Positions 56,336 through 64,000 of a DNA stretch of 64,000 nt are shown in pieces; within the stretch, counting starts at the first letter, position 1, and every line of letters starts with the position of its first letter. A model generated the notes under the pieces. That model had not been told where the DNA came from. It ran no database searches and worked only from the letters and a program-made list of their open reading frames with translations. This DNA comes from Novakomyces olei (Eukaryota; Ascomycota; Novakomycetes; Novakomycetales; Novakomycetaceae). Position numbers and translations under genes: made by a program. The DNA is taken from positions 1,628,001-1,692,000 of the forward strand of contig JADEYG010000007.1 of the NCBI GenBank assembly GCA_016906335.1, written 5' to 3'.

Positions 56336-57265
56336 ATGGACAAGCTGCTAAAGTTCACTACGAGCCTGCAAAACGGTGAGGGTCAGGCTGCCTCTCAGCC
56401 AGCGGCGCCGTCGGACCAAAGGCCGCAGAGTATTGACACTGGTGTTATCGATCAGATAATGGGCAAAGATGATGCGACGCATATGAAAGAAGCAATGACA
56501 GCGATCGTCCAGAGTGACGTTCCCTTGGATCAAAAAGAGATTGCCTTTGATAATCTGGAGATGCTTGTCGAGCATGTAGATAATGCGATAAATATGGCGC
56601 GCCTTGGTCTGTGGCCGCCGCTGGTCGATCAGCTCTCCTCTTCTGCCGCTCCCTTGAGACGCATGGCCGCGTGGGTCATTGGAACTGCAGTGCAAAACAA
56701 TCCTCAGGTACAGTCAGATTTTCTTGCTACTCCAGGACTGGCCAAGCTTTTCGAGCTGCTTCAAGACGAAGACTTGTCCGTCCGAGCAAAGGCGCTTTAT
56801 GCGATTAGTGCTACTCTACGTCATAATCCTTTGGCAGTGGCAAAGCTACGTGAGCTGCCTCACGCCTGGTCCAGCTTGCTCGGATTAGTAAGCACGTGTA
56901 CGGACGGGGGTATGTTGAAGCGAACAGTCTTTTTGCTCGGGAATTTACTGGTGGAGGAGAATGAAACGACGCCCAGTGAAGTGAGCCGGGCAATTAGAGA
57001 CGAGGCTTTAGAGTCACGCTTAGCCAGTATCTTGAATGATTCAGAGCTGCAAAAGGACGAAGATTTGATGGAGAAGACAGTGCATACGTTTAGCACACTT
57101 GCCCAGCAAACTGATATAAGTTTGCCTTCAATGGACCGGCAAGAGATTCTGCAGAGCCTTGAGACTATTGCAAAATCGCACACTGAGCTTTCATCACTGT
57201 GTGCAAATTTACGAACGCATTTAGCTTTTGATTCGGTGCCGGAGACTGTGCAAGCTATAAGTTAG
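56336..57265 (+). CDS. FES1: Hsp70 nucleotide exchange factor FES1 (HspBP1-like)
   Basis: One exon of 309 residues. The ATG at 56336 (MDKLLKFTTS) matches the conserved MEKLLKWS start of Fes1; an in-frame upstream ATG at 56270 would only add an isoleucine-rich artefact. The armadillo-like core contains AFDNLEMLVEHVDNAINMARLGLWPPLVDQL (in parts NLEMLVEHVDNA and LGLWPPLVDQL), AAWVIGTAVQNNPQVQ, RAKALYAISATLRHNP and KRTVFLLGNLL, all hallmarks of Fes1/HspBP1. The protein releases ADP from cytosolic Hsp70 and promotes degradation of misfolded clients. A release-domain-like Ala/Gln-rich segment occurs near the N-terminus (about 15-30). Confidence 0.96.
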   Translation: MDKLLKFTTSLQNGEGQAASQPAAPSDQRPQSIDTGVIDQIMGKDDATHMKEAMTAIVQSDVPLDQKEIAFDNLEMLVEHVDNAINMARLGLWPPLVDQLSSSAAPLRRMAAWVIGTAVQNNPQVQSDFLATPGLAKLFELLQDEDLSVRAKALYAISATLRHNPLAVAKLRELPHAWSSLLGLVSTCTDGGMLKRTVFLLGNLLVEENETTPSEVSRAIRDEALESRLASILNDSELQKDEDLMEKTVHTFSTLAQQTDISLPSMDRQEILQSLETIAKSHTELSSLCANLRTHLAFDSVPETVQAIS

Positions 57266-57436
57266 TCATAGCCATTATTTATTTATCTCTGGTCTTTTAT
57301 CCTTGTTTTCGTTACTGTTTGTTCACTATTATATTCCATCACATCATATTCAAAATCGTAATTGGCATTGTGTTTTGTGGGGCTACGTTAATACTAAATC
57401 TCATCACCAATCTATTTGTACTCGAGTCTTTATATA

Positions 57437-58161
57437 ATGTATCAAACTTACATCATAGAAAACGGGCAACTTGTAATTATTATGGACGACGAAAGCCGGG
57501 AGAATGAAGGCGACTTTATTATTTCTGCAGAGCTATGCACACCGGAAAAGATGGCGTTCCTTGTCCGCTATTCTAGGTATTCAATTCAATTCAATTTAAT
57601 TTTATATATTATGTTTTATTTTTATATTCTTTCAGCCTCATCTAATTTGAATTTAGTGGTTACGTGTGTGTACCTTGCGACGGAAAGATTCTTGATAAAC
57701 TGGAGCTGCCTCCAATGGTAGCAACGCTGGAGGACGAGATGAAGACGGCTTATGCTGTTACTTGTGACTATAAAGCTGGAGTTACTACAGGCATTTCTGC
57801 CTCGGATCGAACAAACACAGCTCGGCAACTTGCCAATCCCGATGCTGTAGCTTCGGATTTCAATAGACCAGGACACATGCTTCCTCTACGGTACCAGGAA
57901 GGAGGTGTACTCAGGCGACGAGGTCATACTGAGGCCTCTGTTGGTAACTATTTATATATTTTTTTTTGTTTTATCCACTTCTAACTTTTAGACTTGTGCA
58001 AACTCGCTGGCCTCTCACCGGTCGCTGTAATTTGTGAAATTGTAAATGACGACGGAACAATGATGCGGCGCGATGGAGCAATTGAATTCGCACACAAACA
58101 TGGCTTAAAAATTTGCACGATAGAGAAACTGGCTCGGTATTTGAGCAGCCATAAACGCTAG
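57437..58161 (+). CDS. RIB3: 3,4-dihydroxy-2-butanone 4-phosphate synthase
   Basis: Three exons in phase: 57437..57576, 57657..57943 and 57992..58161 (introns 80 and 48 bp); 198 residues, the usual size of monofunctional fungal Rib3. It makes DHBP from ribulose 5-phosphate for riboflavin synthesis. Motifs: [11 protein letters not shown] (acidic metal loop), [15 protein letters not shown] across the first junction, [38 protein letters not shown] (in parts RPGHMLPLR and RRRGHTEA), then [17 protein letters not shown] and the end [13 protein letters not shown]. No GTP cyclohydrolase II domain is fused. The N-terminus is shorter than usual (starts [11 protein letters not shown]); no upstream ATG exists between FES1 and this gene. 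Confidence 0.95.
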
Positions 58162-58424
58162 TGTGCTCTAGTATTTTATGGTTTCGAATTGACCATGTTG
58201 AAGTAGTATGTAAAATTGCGTTTAGAGCGTGTTGATATTGAATAATATACAATTGATGAGCATACAAAAAAGAATCAAGTTGCATGATAAAGTTGAGTAT
58301 GCACAAGAATATGTATGTATATATATTGATTCAAACTTGCCAAGTTCAATTTATTAAATTAAAATAATAACCGCAAATAGTTCCCCAATTGATTACATAA
58401 AACAACCATATCCAAATCTCAGCT

Positions 58425-59523
58425 TCAGCTTCTCTTGAGGGCATTAAACCGGGCAGTTAGTTCATCAAACGAGGGCACGTTTCCCTTCGGTTTGGCCTGA
58501 ATCTGTTTTGCTTGAGGCTTATTCTCCCCTGGCAAATGAATACTAGGAGCAGGGTTTTCGGTACTTGGCGAAGCCGGGGCAATAGTAGCGAACGCCTCGT
58601 TCGGGTTTGCTTCCGGGGCAGCAGGAAGCGAAACAGCTGGCTCCTTTTCCACTTGACCCCCATCGTCGCTGCCATTTCCGTCATTTTCGTCGCCCTCATT
58701 GCCAACACCAAAGGGCACACCATAAGCACGAGTGATCTCCCGTAAGTAGGATTCAACAAGCTCCGGTTTTGGTGCTTCTACGCGCAACTTTTCCAGCACC
58801 TGCCTCGTAAGAATTGGAAAGATGTAATAGAGCAATACTAAATAAAAAAGATAGTAGGATTAACAAAAATTGTTTAATTGATGAAACAATTGATTGAAAA
58901 AAAATCAATCAATAAAACCGTTTAATTAGAACATAAAAAAGATGATATTATTGGAGCAAGAAAGGAATGACATCACGATTCGATGGCAAACGCATCAGCC
59001 AATTGCCACAGCCAACTGCCAAGACTGGGATATATAAAACCCGCGGGACAGACTTACTCGGGCGTTAACTTTATTATCACTGTTCTCCAGTGCGGCGGTA
59101 GCAAACTCACGACCAAACCGTGCGGCCAACAAGTCACGCACGGCTAAAAGCTCACGAGCTTCACAGCGCGGAGCGGCGTATATAATAGTCTTTACGCCTT
59201 CTTCCAGCCCCGCATCACATTCGCTTTTAATATTAATAAACATTTATTAAACACAATACTTACCGGCTGTCAAGAAGGCCGAACCGTGCGATTAAAAGCT
59301 CGCAGTACAGCTCAATCATGGACAGCATTTCAATAGTGATGTCTTCCTGGATGACGTGCTCGCACTTTATCCGAGCAAAATCTTGTTTGCCCGCCTCTAT
59401 CAGTGAAGCCAGTTCACGTCGCTGCTGCTTAGCAACAGCATCTTTTTTCGCCTGCAGCAACCGAAGCCGGCTCACTGCCAGCTTGAGCTGCACTTTGAGC
59501 CGCTGCAGGTTTGCGTCTACCAT
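58425..59523 (-). CDS. IST1: ESCRT-III-associated regulator IST1
   Basis: Three exons in phase: 59264..59523, 59058..59223 and 58425..58799 (introns 40 and 258 bp), 266 residues. The start MVDANLQRLKVQLKLAVSRL corresponds to the basic first helix of IST1. The helical core continues KKDAVAKQQRRELASLIEAG, MLSMIELYCELLIARFGLLDSR|ECDAGLEEGVKTII (in parts ELYCELLIARFGLL and ECDAGLEEGV) and AAPRCEARELLAVRDLL, all in family order. The last part is disordered, rich in Pro, Asn and acidic residues, and ends FDELTARFNALKRS, a C-terminal MIM1-like helix of the kind that binds the MIT domain of Vps4. It acts in multivesicular-body sorting. Confidence 0.95.
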
Positions 59524-59539
59524 CGCTGCATCTTGGATA

Positions 59540-59724
<185 letters not shown>

Positions 59725-59743
59725 AAAACAATATAATAACAAC

Positions 59744-59761
59744 AAACCCTAACCCTAAACC
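59744..59761. promoter_or_regulatory. Telobox-like motif, AAACCCTAACCCTAAACC
   Basis: Two and a half telomere-like units, 128 bp before the ankyrin-DIL ATG and about 220 bp from the IST1 start. It is the longest instance of the motif seen here. Confidence 0.5.
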
Positions 59762-59888
59762 TGATCCACTGTCTCGATGCCATAAAAAGGAAGGACAGGC
59801 ACGCTTGAGCCAACGTCAGACGTCTGTGCCGTTAGTCCATTTATTTACTGCATCGCTGCGGCGCTCGTGTCCGCGTAATTTAGCGGAC

Positions 59889-62318
59889 ATGGCGTCGCCT
59901 GCAACGGACGCTCCACAGCTCGATCTGCCATTGGACGCGGAGGCGACGGAGGCGAAAGCAGTCTCTGTGACTGAAGCCGATTCCGGTCAGGGCACTCCGA
60001 GCAGATCGCTGTTGAACAGCGATCTGCCACAGTCGCTGGACGATACGAGACGGCCGCCTGTAATTGCTCACGAGGAGACGTATATGGATCCTTGGACGGG
60101 TGAAGAGGCGGCTATGCCTCTGCCTCGAGCGCTAGATTCGTCGGCTCTGGCTGGCAAACCGGGAGAAGAGCCTGATGAAGTGGAGAACGTGCTGCGTGAC
60201 CCAGTTGCGTCTGATATAACGCGAAAGGAAAGGCTACAGGCGCTGCTTTCTCACGCTGCTGCCAGTGGAGACGTGGAGACATTGGGCAAAATCTTGAACG
60301 GACCAGCTCGCGGCTACGTTGATCTTAATCAGCAGGATGATAATGGAACTACTCCGCTTATTTACGCTACGTGTTTTGGAAAGCAGGAGGCTGTTCGCCT
60401 CCTGCTTAATGCCGGTGCGGACGTGGACGCTCAAGACCGGAACAAGTGGACAGCGCTAATATGGGCAACTAACAATAACCATGCGGAACTGGTAAAAGAT
60501 CTGATAAAGTTTGGCGCTTCGCGTACTCTGCAGTCTTCGTCGGGAAGAACAGCGGCAGATTTTATTGCCCCGGACGCACATGACGATATAGTAGAGTACC
60601 TGCAGCACCACGATACAACGATAGGCCGAGCGGGTATCGGTACTGAGGACTATACTACAGGCGGAGGAGGCAACAGCCATTCAACATCTGGGTTCGGTGA
60701 TCATTCGTTTGAAGAGCAAATGATGGAGGAGGATGCGAGGCGGCGAATTTTGATGGAGAGTACGTACAATTTAGAGGTGGATTTAGGCGCCCTTGGCCTG
60801 GATGAAACGAGGCATGGGCAAGATTTTGGAGGGCGCACTTACGGTGGAGGCATGGACGATGATGGTGCAGATGACGATAGGGAAGGCACTGGAGACGGAC
60901 TGGAGCAAGAGTGGCAGTTCTTTGTGGTCAGTGAGAGCGATGTACCCAAGCTTGTAAGGATCCTGGTGACGGACATGCAGCCGCTGAGATCAAATTCACA
61001 GCGGCCGGTTCCTGCTAATGTAATGTACCTCAGTATGAGGTACGCAGTGCTGTACGGTGGCACTGAGCTGTTGAACATACTGGTCGAAGAGTTTTTCACT
61101 GCCGTTGAACAAGTTTTGCAGGCAAAAGCACACGATATGACGATCCTGGCCTTTTGGATGTCCAACTGTACAATGCTCATGTTTTACCTGCAGCGTGAGG
61201 CCATGATCCTTCGGGAGCATGAGTTTATACGGGACCGGCTACAGGAGATTATAAGACTGGCCTACTTTGCGTTTACCAGGGACGCTGAGCGGCGAATTGA
61301 AAGGCAGCTGGACTCGTGTATCCTGGGGTTCGAACAGATCGAGGGGCTGGAGGATGTAAAGTACGAAAGCGACTGGAGAATATTCCGTAAAAGTCATAGT
61401 AATGCCCACGGAAATAGTAGCCATAATTCCTCACGCAGCAATAGGCGCCGGCCGCCCTCGCCTCGAGCTCGATCAGACCCGTCGCCGAGGAACGTGACGT
61501 CGTTGCTGAGCTCAACGCTGTTTGTCCTTGACGCGTACGATATTCATCCGACTATTATTATTCAGGTTTTTTCACAGATTTATTATTGGATTGGAGCGGA
61601 GCTTTTCAACAAGATTCTGCGGGATAAAGCGTACCATTCACGGAGTAAGGCCATGGAAATAAGGCTCAATTTATCCTCCGTCGAGGACTGGGCGCTGTAT
61701 AATAACCGCAAGACAAGTCCTCAGGCTTACGAGGTTCAGCACTCTCTCAAACTTGCACCCTTGTCCGACTATGCACGTGCTCATTTCGCCACGCTTGTTC
61801 AGATGCTGCAGTGGCTACAATGCCTTTCCAGTTTGTCTGACGACTTGGAGACAATTAAGGCTACATTGCAAGCTCTTCACTTGCTCAACCCGTCTCAGCT
61901 TTTAAAGGTGGCCAAGGAGTACCGTTTAGAAGTGGGCGAGCCCCGAGTTTCAAAGACTCTGATTAATTATTTAAACGGACTCATTCGTGGCCAGAGTATC
62001 AGTGGGAAAGTAGTAGGGAATAGTACGGAACCGCTCGAGATTAATTCCGCAGTTGATCTGCAGTTTCAGCTGCCTACAGAAATAGATCTCGTTATTACTT
62101 ATGGTTCTGGGCTGGGAGGCATGAACCGTAAACGCGAGCGACAGTACCAGCCTTTTGTTCCGTCTGATATTGTTGATAAAATGGACGTTGGCAGTGGTGC
62201 TCGGAATGATCGCAGAACAATTCCGACCGAAGTGTTTAGCGATCAGCTTCAGTCTAGTGCGAACGAAGACGGGTCGAACCCCGAAGACGACGCTGCACTA
62301 GAGCCTCATTGGCAGTGA
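59889..62318 (+). CDS. Ankyrin repeat and DIL (dilute) domain protein
   Basis: One exon of 809 residues from the ATG at 59889. N-terminal 90 residues disordered. Ankyrin repeats at about 120-245 (NGTTPLIYATCFGKQEAVRLLLNAGAD, in parts TTPLIYATCFGKQEAVRLLL; KWTALIWATNNNHAELVKDL). The DIL domain follows at about 380-690: MTILAFWMSNCTMLMFYLQR, AFTRDAERRIERQLD, the disordered SHNSSRSNRRRPPSPRARS insert, LLSSTLFVLDAYDIHP, QIYYWIGAELFNKIL and RSKAMEIRLNLSSVEDWA. This ankyrin+DIL combination is found in fungi; the DIL domain occurs in class V myosins and afadin and binds cargo or Rab partners. No motor is present. A cargo or polarity adaptor role is inferred. Confidence 0.92.
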   Translation: MASPATDAPQLDLPLDAEATEAKAVSVTEADSGQGTPSRSLLNSDLPQSLDDTRRPPVIAHEETYMDPWTGEEAAMPLPRALDSSALAGKPGEEPDEVENVLRDPVASDITRKERLQALLSHAAASGDVETLGKILNGPARGYVDLNQQDDNGTTPLIYATCFGKQEAVRLLLNAGADVDAQDRNKWTALIWATNNNHAELVKDLIKFGASRTLQSSSGRTAADFIAPDAHDDIVEYLQHHDTTIGRAGIGTEDYTTGGGGNSHSTSGFGDHSFEEQMMEEDARRRILMESTYNLEVDLGALGLDETRHGQDFGGRTYGGGMDDDGADDDREGTGDGLEQEWQFFVVSESDVPKLVRILVTDMQPLRSNSQRPVPANVMYLSMRYAVLYGGTELLNILVEEFFTAVEQVLQAKAHDMTILAFWMSNCTMLMFYLQREAMILREHEFIRDRLQEIIRLAYFAFTRDAERRIERQLDSCILGFEQIEGLEDVKYESDWRIFRKSHSNAHGNSSHNSSRSNRRRPPSPRARSDPSPRNVTSLLSSTLFVLDAYDIHPTIIIQVFSQIYYWIGAELFNKILRDKAYHSRSKAMEIRLNLSSVEDWALYNNRKTSPQAYEVQHSLKLAPLSDYARAHFATLVQMLQWLQCLSSLSDDLETIKATLQALHLLNPSQLLKVAKEYRLEVGEPRVSKTLINYLNGLIRGQSISGKVVGNSTEPLEINSAVDLQFQLPTEIDLVITYGSGLGGMNRKRERQYQPFVPSDIVDKMDVGSGARNDRRTIPTEVFSDQLQSSANEDGSNPEDDAALEPHWQ

Positions 62319-62777
<459 letters not shown>

Positions 62778-64000
62778 CTATACAGGCGGTTTCCCATACA
62801 GACCGTGTACTGACGGATCAACCACGTCTCCCACACTCAACCCAAGCCCTGAAAAACTGTCTACAGGAGCTTGCGCCGGTACAGGAGATGAATAATAGAT
62901 CTGATCTTGCAGACCCCAAGCTCCCTCTCGTCGAGCCCAGTCAGGGCAGTTTTCACCCTCTGTTCCTTGCCTTTGAACATCATTTATGTATATTGCTGCA
63001 GTTATATCATAGCTCCGTCCTTCATTGGCTTTAAGCCGCATTTGTCCCTTTAATGTTTGACCGGAATTAACTGCCAAGGGCTCTCTCAGTAGGAACCTTA
63101 CTTGCTGCCAATGTGTCATACGGGCAAAAGGAGAAGTATCCAGCTTTGCTGGGGCTACAAGGCCCACGGGTACTTGGCAATTGCCTAAGAAATCCAAATC
63201 AAACCATCCCGCCAGCCCGTGGACGACGCCAGTACGCTCAATTGTCCAGCAAAGCGGGATCTCAAACTCTACCAGCTCGCGTTGTGTAACACTGCCAAAG
63301 TCTACAGTATGAGTAGAGGTCTGCGAAGTCAGTCCTACAAATTCTGGAGGGAATATCCCGACTATCGGCATACTCATATTCTCATCAAAAGCATCCTTAA
63401 ACAGAGGGGAAACGTCGATATCGTAAAAGGCAGTGTTGTCCCAAAATTTGCTACGGCTCATCATTTCCGCCCAGAGAGCCGCATCTGTAAACGGGGTCAC
63501 GTGAATTGTTCCACTGCAGGGTAATAAAAGGCCTCCCGGTTTCAGGTAGCGGTCGCGTGCCTCAATATAACTTTCGAGCATGCGTTCGTGCACGAGAAAG
63601 ACACCGATTGGTTCGGAAATTATTGCGTCTACTTTTTCTGGCAGTGTTACATGCTCGATTTTGCCTTTAATCACTGTGACTTTTTCTCGAAGTAGCGCGT
63701 TTGTAGGGTTTATTGATGGCTGTCGTGTTAGAAACCCTAGGAATTTGCACAATTTATACAAAAACTTTATATTATTCATTTGACGTGATCCATCCAGTTG
63801 TTGCTTTTCATTTGTTTAATTTTATATTCGGTTCAATTTTCAATTATTGCCTTCTCTGTTTCAATTTTTTTTTTCTTATGTTGAAATCATAATTAAACTT
63901 TCTTTTCATGCTTCGCGTTTCGTTTATTATTTTTCATTATTCTTTTCGTTTTTTGTTCTTACACTGTTTAAAAGCTTTCTACACTTGTTGGCCACGTCTG
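62778..64000 (-). CDS. CARM1: Type I protein arginine methyltransferase, CARM1/PRMT4-like (5' part outside window)
   Basis: Two exons are visible: 63963..64000 (partial) and 62778..63719, intron 243 bp. The upstream exon ends ANKCRKLLNS just before GTAAGA, the segment after motif I of CARM1. The main exon gives KVTVIKGKIEHVTLPEKVD, the double-E loop SEPIGVFLVHERMLES, LKPGGLLLP, IHVTPFTDAALWAE, FWDNTAFYDIDVSPL, HTVDF, VHGLAGWFDLDF and the THW loop (MTHWQQVRFLL), then SYDI. These match CARM1/PRMT4, which makes asymmetric dimethylarginine on histone H3 and splicing factors. The SAM-binding motif I (GAGSG) lies outside the window. The C-terminal 60 residues differ from animal CARM1. The acceptor at 63720 is the best guess. 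Confidence 0.8.

Overview
The window is compact nuclear DNA from a fungus. Typical fungal families are present: a TRP-like flavin-carrier (FLC) membrane protein, a GABA/choline-type amino acid permease, a wax-synthase-domain protein, Fes1, a monofunctional Rib3, and an ankyrin+DIL protein. Introns are very short (36 to 50 bp is common), with GTAAGT/GTATGT-like donors and CTAAC/CTGAC branch sites close to the AG. Animal-like families (SS18-type SSXT protein, CARM1-type arginine methyltransferase, GT14 glycosyltransferase) argue against a budding yeast. I cannot place the organism more precisely. Intergenic DNA is AT-rich and carries several very long A/T microsatellites. I see no rRNA, tRNA, CRISPR array, transposon or virus-like element.

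Layout. 0-10 kb: 3' end of a kinesin (+), a multi-exon gene of unknown family (-), the ROK1-type DEAD-box helicase (-), an unknown acidic-tailed protein (+), then a divergent pair, a CIA30-domain protein (-) and SAGA subunit SPT3 (+). 10-21 kb: a SABATH-like methyltransferase (+), NAD(P)HX dehydratase (+), a GT14 glycosyltransferase (-) and ribosomal protein eL27 (+). 21-34 kb: an unknown three-exon gene (+), a wax-synthase-domain protein (-), an FLC/TRP-like protein (-), SMC5/6 kleisin NSE4 (-) and an unknown protein (-). 34-45 kb: proteasome lid RPN6 (+), an SPFH/stomatin-like protein (+), a GT8 glycosyltransferase (+), an amino acid permease (-) and a METTL13-like methyltransferase (+). 45-64 kb: an SSXT/SS18-like protein (-), topoisomerase II (+), SOF1/DCAF13 (-) divergent from FES1 (+), RIB3 (+), IST1 (-) divergent from an ankyrin+DIL protein (+), and the 3' part of CARM1/PRMT4 (-).

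Most genes are housekeeping (ribosome assembly, proteasome, chromatin and DNA topology, membrane trafficking). There is no evident metabolic cluster. Many genes are split by tiny introns, so exon structures here were rebuilt from splice signals, reading phase and family resemblance. The most notable points are a telomere-like AGGGTTAGGG motif upstream of at least five genes, a start codon that forms its own 3-nt exon in SOF1, an in-frame acid-free N-terminal extension on topoisomerase II, a fungal SS18-like gene, and a previously hidden gene at 1450-2711. I found no new defence system or mobile system.
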